Shown here piece by piece: positions 46,627 to 58,940 of a stretch of 64,000 nucleotides of DNA. Numbering within the stretch: the stretch's first letter is position 1; each line of letters starts with the position of its first letter. The notes under the pieces were generated by a model. The model did no database searches. It saw only the letters and a list, made by a program, of their open reading frames with translations, and was not told where the DNA came from. The DNA is taken from the NCBI GenBank assembly GCA_034509425.1, contig JAVTVJ010000016.1:1-64000 (forward strand), written 5' to 3'. The position numbers and the translations under genes were made by a program. The stretch comes from Eopsaltria australis. Its lineage: Eukaryota; Chordata; Aves; Passeriformes; Petroicidae.

Positions 46627-46773
46627 CTTAAGATAGCCTCCAGGTGACACAAGCATTTTACTGTCAGGAGAAAAGGAGAGGTCTGTTACCCAACCCCCAT
46701 GTGTTGGTTCTCCTTCATCTACAGTAACTGGGGAGCAGAAGTGAAGTAATGCACCTGTTAAAACATCCCAAAT
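46627..46773 (-). pseudogene. APAF1: APAF1 WD40 exon (open, 49 codons)
   Basis: Good acceptor TTTTAG and donor GTAAGC. It encodes IWDVLTGALLHFCSP and HGGWVTDLSFSPDSKML, matching the next-to-last coding exon of APAF1. No lesion. Confidence 0.9.
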
Positions 46774-47207
46774 CTAAAAGAGAGGAAAGATTATTTGTAG
46801 AAGGAAACTTAACAGGGGAAAAAATGCCTCAAATAAGGAAACCTGAAATGGATTTTTCTGTATTAGAGAAAAAAACCCCTTGCAAATATGTATTCTACTT
46901 GAAGTGACAAACTAATTTTTAAAAATTCTTGTCTTAGAACTGTATTTTATATAGAGGATTTAATCACTCATGCAACTCACAGCAGAACTATTATTAAATT
47001 ATATGAATCAGTTCTTTAGCATTCATGGAACATGAACCTAGCAACATGGTTACAAACTACTGCCTCATGTGGCAAACTTTGCTGTTTTCACCCCAGTGTT
47101 CACCACAATGCTAAGGAATTAGACATGCAGAACACCATAAGAACTCTTCTGTGTGTGAACTGACAATCAACTGAATTACAAAATAAATATCAAGATTAGA
47201 GCAGTAC

Positions 47208-47333
47208 CCTTATTTCTCCTTTGTCATCTCCAGTGGCCAATAGTTGGTTATTAGGAGAGAAGGTACAGCAGGGCACATAGGCTTCATGGTCTCTCAGTTC
47301 ATGAAGAACAGATGAACTTTCATAGCTCCATAT
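47208..47333 (-). pseudogene. APAF1: APAF1 WD40 exon (open, 42 codons)
   Basis: Encodes IWSYESSSVLHELRDHEAYV and LLATGDDKGEIR; donor GTACTG, acceptor TTTAG. No lesion. Confidence 0.9.
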
Positions 47334-47784
47334 CTAAATGGAAAACATTACAGAGGAGTGAAAAAGACAAGTTCAAAACCAATTATGACTTCTTAATAAA
47401 ACGCATTAGCATTAAGATATACATAAGACTTTTATACATATGCATATTTGTATGTGAATTTATGTAAATGTATTATACTGTAGACACTGTTTTTCTTTTT
47501 TATAACCGGATTCACACAAGAATGCACTTGCTACGAATTACTGAACTGACTGTATCTACCTTTCCTTGGAATACACATTTTAATGAAACCTATTCATTTA
47601 CAAGGAAGTTTAAAGCTGTTCATAGAAATAGGACTCATCAGTCACTTGAAAATTATATTTTAAATATCTAATGGAATGCTTTAGGAACATAATGGGGCAG
47701 CCCCAGTTCACTACTTTGTGAACCTGCCTCCTGAACCTATGAACAGAAACTTCACTGGAAGTTTCAGAAATTTTTCTTAACTTT

Positions 47785-49401
47785 TGTAGTGGTTCCAGTT
47801 TGCCTATTCGAGTTTCTGGTCAAATGCCAGCACACCCAAATTTACCTGATGTTTACTGTGAGATGAGGATTAGGAGTAGGCAAAGCAGGCTCAAACTTTA
47901 TAAAGTATAAAGAAAGTTTATTAATACACCGAAGACAAAGAGGAAAAGAGAAAAAAAAAAACCAAGAACAACCAGAACAAACTCCTCAGACCACCCACCG
48001 CCCCCCACCTCTCCATTTCTTTCTCCCTCACAACACACAAAAGACAACACTTTGACCTCCAGTCAGTTTACCACCTCTGGAATAACTCCCATTTCAGTTC
48101 ATTTAGGGAGAGAAGTCTCTTTTGTTTATACCATGGATTTTCTGTAAGAAAAATAGTTTTTTATGGGTCTTCAGCCTCACCACCAGCCGCCGCCTGGAAG
48201 AAAGATCTGCTGGTGGTGGATACCCTCCCACACCAGTAGCCTTCCCACAGCCACTATGGTGGGTCATGAACAGTCCATGGGGTACCTTTTTAAGGATGCA
48301 CAGTTCAATTGCAGCAACAAAGAAAATCCCTTCTTCTGTGCTGAGCAACACAGGTTCTCCTGACAACACAAGTTCTCTGGCATTCCCCCCAGGACCAGGG
48401 CTCTGGGTCACAGCCTCTCCTCTCTCTTGGTTCAAGTTTCTCATCAGGCTGTACTTATTTCAACACCTACTTGTCTTTACCCAGGTGTTTCAGTTCACTG
48501 GCTGCAATTAGAACCTCACATCCCCCCCTTTGGACTATGTCTTCATATATTACAGGGAATTTATTAGCTCAGTCCCCAACCATGGTTCTCTAAAAGAATT
48601 TTCAGCTTCACTCTTGAAGCACTTCTCATGCACCTCCCTCTAGGCATCTGTTCTGCTTTCCTCACTGACTGTAAAGTCTCTATGCTGCATTTATGTAGAT
48701 GTCCTCACTCGTTCCTCTCTCTGTGCAAGGAAGGATGGGTGTCTGCAAGTTTAGTCCAGGCATGGATAGAATTAATCTCTCTCTCTCTCTGTCCGGCAGT
48801 GTGACTGTCACATGGTCTCTGCCAGGCTGTTTGAAAAGGTCCGAGCTGGATGGCAGAAGCTCTCAGAGCCTCTGTGGCCTGGCTCTGTGAAGCTGGCTCA
48901 GCCTGGTAGGGTCGGCCGGGCCCAGGGTGACAGAGTAGGGGCTGGTCCGAACTGCATGGAGTCTGGTCCGGTCCTTGCCTGGCCCGGAGAAGGGATCTGG
49001 CCCTGTCTCGTGTAGCTGACATGTCGGCTGAGCTATATCTGCCGAAAATTCCATCTGGTTCCTCCCCCATGCCCAGCTGCAGTGGCACGACCACTCTAAA
49101 CCTCCCTTCCCCCCCCCTCACTCCCTCCTTTGGAAGGAGGGGGGGGGGTCTTACGAGGGAGAGAAGCAGGGAGATGTTCCTCTCTACACGGCAGCAGGCC
49201 AAAAGAGGAAAAGGCTCAGAGGGTCTTTGCTTATATATGGTTTTTTTCCTCGAATGCGGATCAACTTATAATTGGTTTACCTACATATCAATCCTTAAAA
49301 CTACCTGGTTATTGCCTCTCTCTCCCAGGAAGGAAGTTGTATCACTTCCTGCAGCATAGGTCACTTCCTAGATTTTGACCCCTCCTGAATAACCGAGGAC
49401 A
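47785..49401 (-). repeat. Family T solo LTR, 1617 bp, target duplication ACTTT
   Basis: Reverse-oriented copy with ends CCACTACA and TGTCCTCGG, flanked by ACTTT at 47780-47784 and 49402-49406. It lies in an APAF1 intron in the same orientation as the gene. It holds a 113-codon frame (48103-48444, minus) also open over its first 95 codons in the copy at 59892-60179. Confidence 0.9.
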
Positions 49402-49710
49402 ACTTTACAAATTAAGCATGTCAGGCTATAAACAAATCAATATAGAGAAATAAACAAAGCATTCTGCACACAGCTGTGCATTAAACATGCATTTTATTTG
49501 TACAGAAGCCATTAGGCTTAAGTTATATCTAAGATCAATTGCGAATGACTGCAACAGCTTTAGAAACACGGTGATGGATATAGGTAATTTACAACTAGAA
49601 CTGCAACAGGATAATTTGAATAATCACTAGTTAACTCAGAATGAAAAATATGGATTACTTTTTAGGACAAATAAGGCATCATTTTTATCTCTGTACAGGA
49701 AGTAACCAAC

Positions 49711-49836
49711 CTTTGCAGTTTTCCCTGCAGAAGTAGATGAAAATTTACTACCATCAGGTGAAACAGCATAGGAAAGAACAGCACCTCCATGACAAGCAAA
49801 ATCTTTTTCTGGGTTTCCAGTAGTGATATTCCAAAC
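49711..49836 (-). pseudogene. APAF1: APAF1 WD40 exon (open, 42 codons)
   Basis: Encodes VWNITTGNPEKDFACHGGAV and FSSTSAGKTAK. The Asp usual before KTAK (SADKTAK in vertebrate APAF1) is Gly, losing a structural WD-repeat residue. Donor GTTGGT is weak; acceptor GGTAG is fine. Confidence 0.9.
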
Positions 49837-49878
49837 CTACCACATATACAGAAAAAACAGGTTACATTTTTAACACAG

Positions 49879-50581
49879 TGTGGCAGGACACCTACCCCCC
49901 TCACCTCCTCCTCCTGTGTGCCACAGATAACGGGTGCATAAAGAGAGAACCCAAGGGCAGGAAGGCCCAGCAGGGATCATCTCTGGCACCAGAGGGCTCA
50001 AGCCTCAGCTAAGAATTAACATCTTAGTCTGCAGAACTGATGGAAGGAGAGATAAAGGAAAAATCACTGACTTAAGAGTCATGGTTTTACACTATAAAAG
50101 ATACACGAGCTAACACTTGGGCAGAAGTCTCTCACACCCTAAAGTGTTTGAAGCTTCTCCCCAAAGTTTGGACGCAGGCTTTGTGGTTACTTCCCTGGGG
50201 ATTGAGAGAAAGGATCTCCATGTGCTGCACCAACAAATTGGACGGTAAGATACATTGAATCCTAAGCTTATACTATTTCTTCGCTAGCTGTAACTGAAAA
50301 AGGTACCATTCTCATGCACTGTATATATTAAACTACTAGTCGTCTTTCTTTTTGTTTTATTCCTGTGTAATATTGGTTTGCTTTTAAGTCTTATATCTGT
50401 TAGTTTCCCCGTCTATTAATAAATGATTCGTTCTATAATAGACAGAATCAGTCATCATTAAAAGAACTTATACACGAGAGTGGGTTTCGGGGTGCTGGTT
50501 ACCTCAATAAGGTTACTGCCTACTGCCAAGGCCTGGGCAGGAGGCAAGGACTAATTTTAACTCCCACATCCATTTGTAACA
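49879..50581 (+). repeat. Solo LTR, 703 bp, target duplication CACAG
   Basis: Starts TGTGGCAGG and ends TTTGTAACA, flanked by CACAG at 49874-49878 and 50582-50586. It contains CTATAAAAG (about 50093) and AATAAA (about 50419). A 5-bp duplication suits an ERVL-type integrase. It lies in an APAF1 intron, antisense to the gene. Confidence 0.8.
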
Positions 50582-50878
50582 CACAGTAAAAAGGTTAAAA
50601 CACTTTAATCTTACATAACAATATATAAGGGATAAAACTCAGCTAGATAGTTCTTATGTGGCCAACATTTTGTTGTACTCACTGGTATAGTTAAAATACA
50701 ACAGTGTAGAACTTACTAAAATTTTAAAAATCCAAAATTTTGTCTTAAAAGTCAGCTTACACTTCACGATTGATTCAGCAAAATGTGTGTCCACACAAAA
50801 ATACAGGAAATACCAAATGTTACAAGGGACAGTCAAATGTGTTTGATGCGATTTGTCAACTCACAGCCTTTTACTCAC

Positions 50879-50998
50879 CTTAACGGTTCCATCAAATGAC
50901 CAAGAGAGAAGTTTTGATTTTTCCAGGAGTCTAAAATCCTTGATTGTTTCCTTGTGCCCTCTTAGAAACACACATTCGCTCAATTGCCAATTCCATAC
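50879..50998 (-). pseudogene. APAF1: APAF1 WD40 exon (open, 40 codons)
   Basis: Encodes VWNWQLSECVFLRGHKETIK and LLSWSFDGTVK, almost as in other vertebrates. Donor GTGAG and acceptor AATAG are sound. Confidence 0.92.
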
Positions 50999-51559
50999 CT
51001 ATTCATAAAAATTAAATACTTGTTTTTAAAAATTGAAACAGCAAACATAAGAAGCATGAACTAATTTTTTTATTTTTAGGTAACAGGACTAATAACAAGT
51101 TCTTATGGTGGTGATGATTAATTATTAGATATTGAAGTGATCCATAATAGAGATGTTGAAGATTGAGGGTGCCATACTATTTAATGGTCAACCTATGACA
51201 GAGTTCCCTATAATACACACATAATCTATTTTCAAAGTGAATTTGATACTTAAAATTCACTGGTAATTTAAAAAAAAAAGCAAACCAATAACTTTCAGGC
51301 ACCTCAGTAGTTTGGGGTTTTAAACCTTTGATCATGACAACATATAGACTCATTTCACCTGGCAGACCTCATATTTTCTTACTTAAATTAGATTTCTTTT
51401 TATATTTTTAAAGGGTATTTTTAATGAACTCCCTATTTGCTTTGCCTTTTTATAACAAAATGACGCTTCTATTTTTACTTCAACTATTCACTGCAAAATG
51501 AGTAAGTGTAATTTTTTCTGGAGAAGCTATTAAGCACCAATTTGTTTTAAATGGCAATG

Positions 51560-52150
51560 ATTTAATAGTTTTCGAGCAAACACGTTTCCTGCAGCAGGGT
51601 GGGCAGAGAGCACTGTGTGCAGGTGACAGTCCTGGAGGTTTGAGCGAGGCGCTGCCCATCAGAGGGAGCCAGGGGCCAGCAGGAACGCTTCCCAGGCAGA
51701 GCCAGAAGATGATTCCGAGGCTGAGCATGAACATCCAGCAGTGCTTTGGAGGTTTTATTCAGACTCCAGGTTCCCTGTGTGGGCTGAAGGCTCCTGAGCA
51801 GCTGGATCACGTGCTCTGGCTCAAGGCTCTGTCAGCACTCTGAAGTGCTCTGCAGGGCAAACCAGGGCTCAGCAAGCTCAGACAGACATGGATCTTTACC
51901 ACACAACTGCACCCCTGAGGTGGATAATGCTAACACAGACACACCAGAATGCACCTCTGGAGCCATCCTACCTTGCTGAGAGGCAGAGGTTCCTCATTTG
52001 AGCCCACATTAGTGCAGCCACTCTATTTCTAGCTCGTATTCAGCACTGCACTGGATGGGATGAGCACACCAGCCTGCTCAGAGACTTTTTACATCATTCT
52101 CCAAGACAGTGGAAGCAAGCACACTGGCAGACCTAGAGCATCCCAAAGCC
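51560..52150. other. GC-richer intronic block of unknown nature
   Basis: Composition differs sharply from the AT-rich intron on either side, suggesting an old inserted repeat. No LTR ends, target duplication or coding homology were found. Confidence 0.35.
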
Positions 52151-52424
52151 TCATTTCAGAGCTGCTGAGTCACCTTGTTTGACAATTAATGTTTCTTTTA
52201 TTCTTCTCAAAGCCTTTCTATCATCCACAGCAGTAAAAATAGAAAATCTGTAATATTCATTATCACATAAGGCATAAATAAAGGCTACACTTTCTACAGT
52301 CCCTTGCCCTTGGATGGAGCAATACAGAATACAGTAGTCATTTACTGAGTTTACATTATCCATAGTATAAAAGCTCTTTGTTTTAAGTAAGTTACAGCAT
52401 TATCTTTTTAAATATTGCCCAAAC

Positions 52425-52545
52425 CTGTACAACTGAATCATGAGCACTTGAGAGTCTGACAATCGGGTGTAAATCAACAGTGCTGCACAGATGTCCTGTA
52501 GGCCTCCCAGGATTTCAGAACTTTCCCATCTGACAACTGTAGTAC
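52425..52545 (-). pseudogene. APAF1: APAF1 WD40 exon, broken (TGA and 5-nt net loss)
   Basis: Begins VLQLSDGKVLKSWE, matching the exon that follows the 52894-53019 exon in APAF1, then meets TGA at 52474-52476 (HC-stop-FTPD; a CGA-to-TGA change would explain it). Its end reads SAHDSVVQ only after a frame change. Length is 121 nt against the usual 126. Donor GTTTGG is poor. Skipping the intact 126-nt exon would have kept frame. Confidence 0.88.
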
Positions 52546-52893
52546 CTTTACAATGAAGAATGAAATAATTGCATTTATTTGACACACTTGAAGAAAACAA
52601 GAATATGCAAATTCTTTTAAATAACATGAGATTGTAAATACATGATTTTAAGTCACTGGATTGGAACAATCAAAAATTCCTAAAAGCTTATTCTGGGTAA
52701 AATTAAATTCAGAGCTAGATTATTAGCATTACCTTTAAGTTATTTTAATTTAGACATCACTCACAAATGTAAATTGAATTACTATACTGAAGGATATTGT
52801 ACAAAGTCATCCAAATGGCATTTGTTTAAAAAGAAAAAGCATAAAGAAGAGTGTTTTCCTGCTATTTTTAAAATCAGATTTAGGATTTAATAC

Positions 52894-53019
52894 CTTTATT
52901 GTTCCACTCTCCTGTCCAAAAGCTGCAAATTTAAGATCTTCACTTAAGCAACAGCAGGAAATGGGTGATTCTTGGGCTGCTGTCTGCATAATAACATTGT
53001 CTGTATTTCCATTAATAAG
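52894..53019 (-). pseudogene. APAF1: APAF1 WD40 exon with destroyed acceptor
   Basis: 42 open codons, LINGNTDNVIM and CCCLSEDLKFAAFGQESGTIK. The base pair before it on the minus strand is GG (53020-53021) where AG is required; the sequence TTTGCGG looks like a mutated TTTGCAG. Donor GTATTA is weak. Confidence 0.88.
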
Positions 53020-53653
53020 CCGCAAATAGGAAGGTAATGAAGTTATTGCAATATTTTAAAATTTAAACTTAAATAAATTACAATATAAAGCTGGGAATAC
53101 CAAAAGGAACAGTTACAAACGTTAAATTATGAGTTACTTTCATAAACCACTTTTGATGTTGGCGTACTTAGCACTTGGTGTGGTAAGGCCCACAGTAGTA
53201 AGAGCGTAGCCACTATTTTCTTTTGCACAAATCTGGGCTCACACCTCTCACTGCCCAAATTTGAGATGATTCCTTCAGCTGTTACACAGAGCTCTGAAGT
53301 GTTACATAATTTGCTGTGTAACACCTGGTCTGTAAGGTGCTGCACACGTTGCTGGGCACATCTGAGCCACTTAGAGGGCCCACAAACCCCCGTCATGAAG
53401 GAATAAGAGTTCTGTTCCTCTGCATCCAGACTCAGTTTCAACACCAGTGTAGAAATTTCCCACCAAACCCCATTTTTTCACATACTAAACTAGGCACAGT
53501 TTCTAGATACAAAAATGTTACCACACATTGAGTCATCTGCTACAGATTCATCTCTTGAAAGCCAAGAACAAGAGGTTCTTTAAGTGCTTCCTCAGTTTCT
53601 GAGACTTGCAGGTAAGATTCAAACATACTAAAATATTGATAAATACATCTTAC

Positions 53654-53770
53654 TTGCAAATGCTTCTGATTGTAGATGACTAAAATCATCACTTCACCAT
53701 TGTGAAACACAACATCTAGTTCACTTTTCAGCACAGCATCAGAAGACTTGCACACCTTTGTTTCCCAGAT
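53654..53770 (-). pseudogene. APAF1: APAF1 WD40 exon (open, 39 codons)
   Basis: Encodes IWETKVCKSSDAVLKSELDV and ends HLQ. It is one codon shorter than in human. Acceptor CAG and donor GTAAGA are good. Confidence 0.9.
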
Positions 53771-54614
53771 CTGTTGAAGAACACAGTATTTCATTAGCTT
53801 TATTAAAGAACAAGATAGAAAAAAACTTGCTGAGTAACAACACCTGTAAACCAAAGGCCTATAAACTTGCAAGTAATACTGAATTTTTAAAACAATGAAA
53901 ATGATGCTTCTGATGGTTTTGATACTAGGGAAAGTTGTGCAATTACTATAGTGATTCCAACAGATAAAATAGAACTGTTTTTTCCAGGCTGACTATGAGA
54001 CTCCCCTGTGTTTAGAGTCATAGCTGTAACATCCAAAGTTTTCTAATCCAAGAAGCAGCATTAAAATCCAATTACAAAATATATGAAGTACAGATTTCTA
54101 TATTTCAGTTGCTTTCAAAATTTCAAGAATGTATGTGTTAACTTGGGAGAAAGGGAAAGGTTACCTTGGTAAGATATAGTTGTATTTTCACAGGTTTTAA
54201 TGAGACATTACAATTACAGAAATCTATCCTAAATATTAACAGGCAAATATATCTAACAATGAATCATATCAAGTCTGCTAGAATCCTCAAAAAGCTTCAA
54301 AATTCCCAACTCAGATAAAATGCAAAAAAAAACCAGGTTATAATTACTCTTGAAAAAATCATATTGCTATAGAGGAAATTTAGATAAACAATAAATAAAT
54401 AAATAAAGCCAGCACATTTTACTGTAAATGTAAATTATTTATTAACAAATATTTAAATTTACATTAACCATAAATTCACATACAAAATCCATATGTATTT
54501 TTTTGTATTTTATATAATATATAATATATAATTTTACAATAAAAATTCCTTAAATGAGTAACTTAATAATACCTATCTAAAATCAGATGTTTCAAAGTAG
54601 AAAAGTTATCTTAC

Positions 54615-54740
54615 GTGTATTGTCTGGTCATCAGATGAAGTCAGAAATAAAGATCCATCTGGTGAAAATGCCGCACAGTGAACCCAGCTCATGTGTCCTC
54701 TGCAATATGCCACTTTTGATAAAGACTTAATATTCCATAA
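54615..54740 (-). pseudogene. APAF1: APAF1 WD40 exon (open, 42 codons)
   Basis: Encodes LWNIKSLSKVAYCRGHMSW and FLTSSDDQTIH, well conserved; acceptor TTGTAG, donor GTAAGA. Confidence 0.92.
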
Positions 54741-55455
54741 CTACAATAAAAATATGAAAGCAAAATTCAAATGGATTTAGATTGCATGTACAGTGAAAAT
54801 AGCGCAAGAACACTTAATTACTATGTCTTCTAGTATTTTCTTTGTTCTTATTTTGAAAACAGATGTAACAAGAACTGTGCCTGCTTATCAGATTTCAATG
54901 GTCAGGGAAATTGAATCAGCCGCCTCTTTGACTGCTATAATTCTAAAAGACACAGGAAAAAATATCACACTATAAAGAAAATACAAGTTCAACTTGGCCA
55001 TAATGATTGAAAAACCAAAAAAACCCAAACAACAACAGAAAACCCCAAACTTGGTATTTGTACAGACCTACTCTAGCCATGCTAGCCTCAAAGTTATTCT
55101 AGATGTTTCCTTCCTTCTTATGTACCAGCTCACAGGAGAAGAGAGGATTTGGTTTGGTTTGAGTTAAGCAATACTCCTGAGAGTGACAAGAGTAGCTTTA
55201 GATAAACTTAGTAGACTAGTCTAGTTTTATATAAATGTGAGTTACACTGTCCAAAATAAACATGTAACTTTAAAACATTATTTCCCAGCTGATATTTTAA
55301 ATTTCAGAAGCGAATGAAAATTAAATAGAATTTGGCATACCAAAAACCTGCTAAAATAGCTGCATTTGTTTTATCTCTGCATACAAGAAACTATCAGGAC
55401 AAATGTAACATTTTAAATTAAAAGTAGTCTTCCATGGTATGTTGCAGACAATCAC

Positions 55456-55579
55456 CTCAACAGAACAGTGAGACAAAGCAACTGCTACTAACCCATCTCC
55501 AGGACAGAAGTCTCAGTATTGGATCATGCTGTGATGACTGACAATGACTTAACAAACCACATGTTTTGATATCAAAAAG
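55456..55579 (-). pseudogene. APAF1: APAF1 WD40 exon, broken (frameshift and TGA)
   Basis: Starts LFDIKTCGLL in frame after CAG. A small deletion follows, after which HHSMIQY and VAVALSHCSVE lie in another frame, with TGA at 55513-55515 replacing the Cys of YCDF. Length is 124 nt against 126. Confidence 0.88.
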
Positions 55580-55845
55580 CTGTGAACACATAATTACAAT
55601 AGAAACCCTGTTTCAATGACTTCACTACTGACAAATAGCTTATATGCTTAACAGTGTACATTATTGAATTCAGCAGGTATTTCTCTTAGGCACAAGTTTG
55701 TCGACCACATGTTTTTATTTACACACACTTGAAATCAGGCACCTTTTATCTGAAAGATAATGGCCTGGAATTTTATCTGTAATCATAACTTCTACCTATA
55801 TTGTAATACACTACCTCCAAAAGATTACTAAAGTGAGGTACTTAC

Positions 55846-56007
55846 CAAAAGCTTATTTTTTGCTACCACCAAAATCATGTCACCAATTCTGGACAAAGAG
55901 CAACATTTTACTAAAATCTCCACATCATCTAGTTGCTCATCTGCATTTTTCAAGAAATCTTTTATCTCAATACTTTTCAGTTCATTTCCTGAGCATGCTT
56001 CCCAAAG
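55846..56007 (-). pseudogene. APAF1: APAF1 exon between the two propellers (open, 54 codons)
   Basis: Encodes LWEACSGNELKSIEIKDF, VEILVKCCSLS and MILVVAKNKLL, matching the longer APAF1 exon at this place. Acceptor TTGCAG, donor GTAAGT. Confidence 0.9.
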
Positions 56008-57048
56008 CTGCAATAAACAGGAAATAGACACAATCTCTTTTTGTTGACGTAGGTACAGAATACAACAGGAGAGAGCTCCCAACTACTTCTTAAGAAAAAA
56101 GGGCAAGGAATAAAATACAACAAAAGCCCCTTGTTACTTTCACCAGTCAACAAATAGCACTAGAATATTCACAAGTCCAAATGATTTATATATTATTTTA
56201 AAAAAATAGAAAAACAAATTAAGAAATAAAAACAAAACACAAAGAGGATTATGCTGTAGCAGAGCCCTTTCCTTGGGTTTTTCCCTCCTACTATTCCAGG
56301 TACAATGATGCCTCAACTTCTACTTAACAAAAGAATAAGACCAAAAATAACACCTGCCCTGCAACTCTGTAAACAATCTACTCACTATGAGAAATCTGGT
56401 ATACATCTAGCTTTGCACCTTAATTTCATTGAGGGACCTGCCAAAAATCTATGGAATATTTCTGTCCCCTTCACCATGTTTTTCCTTATGAACAACAGTT
56501 ACATCAATCCTTCTTTCCTGATTTAGCAACTACATAGAAACATAACAGTACTTTAAGAAATGCAATCCTGAAATAGCATAATTCTGTTGCAACTAAAGGC
56601 AATAAAAATAATACTTACACTCTCAGAAAAACACAGTGCATACAAGAAAATGGCACATGGAATTTGCTTTTAATTTTTATGTCTCCTAATGATTCATTTT
56701 CAGACATGACAGAACTTTCAATTAACCTAAAAACTTACTACTATTTCTTGTTAAATAAGTTTTACTCCCCCTTCAAGTTTTCTTAACAAAGTGCATCAGG
56801 GGGCAAAAATATTCAAAATGAAGCTAGTTAGAATTTATTCGCAACTGGCAGTCAACCTTTTTTTCCTGGTACTGGACAAGCCACTTCAAAATCTTGCATT
56901 ACAAATGAGACCAATAATCAACTGTTTCAGGGTTTAATTCATTAAAGCTGATCATGCAGATACAAAATTTTCTTATACATATTTTGCATTTGATACAAAA
57001 ATATCCCATCATCAAAATGAAGGGCTGATTTAAAAATAAACTGTGTAC

Positions 57049-57174
57049 CTTTACTGTTCCATCTGTCGAGCAGCTAGCAACATATTCATCATTTGGTGAA
57101 AATGTGAAGTGATTGACAGAATTTTCATGACCTATCATTGTATTTTTGCAGTATTTTTCATTCAAATCCCAAAT
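57049..57174 (-). pseudogene. APAF1: APAF1 WD40 exon (open, 42 codons)
   Basis: Encodes IWDLNEKYCKNTMIGHENSV and YVASCSTDGTVK. Splice sites are intact. Confidence 0.92.
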
Positions 57175-57851
57175 CTGTAAGAGAAATAAACATATAAATA
57201 TAATCATTTTCATGAATTATTCAAAGACAGATTGTTCATGCTCTTCTCAAAATCATGCACTAGCAACCAAAACACCACTTTTATTTTTTCCTAGTTTTAC
57301 CCACATGCTCATGGACTGGATGCTATGCCCCGGGCTACCCTACAATTTACCTCTATCTAGTAAGATGCATGAAAACTATTTACATCAGAATTACATAAAT
57401 CTAGTTAAAACTTTCTGTATGGTGCAGACAAGGCCCTTGACCAGACCAAAATTTCTGAAAGTTTCCTCAGATTGAGAAAAAAAGGTTTGCCTTGCCTCAT
57501 TCCCTTTCAGCTTTGTAAATCAGAATTATGTAGCCTACACATATTAACAAAAATGAAATCTCTCAAGTTAGTCTTGAACAGTCTGAATATCATCAGGCCA
57601 AAGCCCTCACCTTCATGCCCTACCAACAGAGGACTTGCCCATTCTCCTCTGCTGAGTATAAACACTCCCATTCTGCCTTGCTGAAATCTGATTACAGAGC
57701 TGTAGTCAATACTCTTGATCTGTTGCCATGTCTCTTCTGACAGGCTCATTTAAAAAATCCATTACTTTACAGTGTTTAGATATATTTATACATCAATAAC
57801 TACTCTGTTATGACAAACAGCATGAGAATAATCTCAACCCTTTCCACTTAC

Positions 57852-57983
57852 TTTGATGAAAGCGTCATTTGAGCAGGTGGCTAGAAGGTACTGACCACTT
57901 CTGTTATTGAACTGACAGCAACTGACCTGCTCGGAGTGCTATTCGTACACACACCTGCACTGGCCTGTTCTTGAATTCCACAC
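57852..57983 (-). pseudogene. APAF1: APAF1 WD40 exon with in-frame TAG
   Basis: 44 codons starting VWNSRTGQC and ending LLATCSNDAFIK; TAG at 57939-57941 interrupts YE-stop-HSEQV where vertebrates have an acidic residue (YDEHSEQ in human). Splice sites are good. Confidence 0.9.
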
Positions 57984-58474
57984 CTAGGCAGAACTGAAAG
58001 ATGAAAAAGACTTTTAATTATATTTAAAGTAATTACTCTTAAAAATCTGAAAACTATGCTGAAACACAGATAAAGTCCTAAAATATTTCTAAAAATACCT
58101 CAAAAATAGTTTGAAGAGAAAAATCATATATTTAAAAAAAGAAGCAAGACATTATGAAGGGAAAGGTCATAATTCAGATTAGAATCTGATAAATGCTGGA
58201 ATTTCAACAAGATTTTGCTACTAAAATGAGGAATTAAAAATCCCAACTATTTCACAGGTAACAGAAAAGAAGCATAAAAAAAGAATTATGGAAAGAATCA
58301 TCCCATGTTATGAATAGGACTGGACCCATACATTATTTTCTACTTAAAAATAAACATTCAATAATACAAATAAAGTAAGTGGTTAATTGTGCATGTATGA
58401 TGTTAACATTAAGCATCTTTTATATTACATAGCAAGAGGGGCTTTTCTGTTTGTCAAGTATTGAATTATCCACA

Positions 58475-58940
58475 TGTCCTGGGTTAGTCAGGAGGGGTCA
58501 AAATCTAGGAAGTGACCTATGCAGCAGGAAGCCAGGCAAGCACCGGGCCAGACGCCATGCAGTTCGGACCAGCCCCTGCTCTGTCACCCTGGGCCCAGAT
58601 GGCCCTACCAGGCCGAGCCAGCTGCACAGAGCCAGGCCACAGAGATTCTGAGAGCTTCTGCCATCCAGCTCGGACCTTTTCAAACAGCCCAGCAGAGACC
58701 ACATGATCGTAACCATGCCAGAGAGAAGAGAGAGACAGAGAGAGATTAACTCTATCCATGCCTGGACTAAACTTGCAGACACCCATCCTTCCTTGCACAG
58801 AGAGAGGAACAAGTGAGGACATCTACATAAAAGCAGCATAGAGACTTTACAGTCAGTGAGGAAAGCAGAACCAATGCCTAGAGGGAGGTGTATGAGAAGT
58901 GCTTCAAGAGTGAAGCTGAAAATTCTTTTGGAGAACCAGG
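58475..58940 (+). repeat. Family T LTR, internally deleted and truncated unit
   Basis: Starts with the true LTR end TGTCCTGGG, jumps after about 55 bases to an inner LTR segment (GCCAGGCAAGCACCGGGCC), and stops mid-LTR at GGAGAACCAGG, where a second LTR begins at once. The outer duplication CCACA (58470-58474) lies on its left. Confidence 0.85.
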
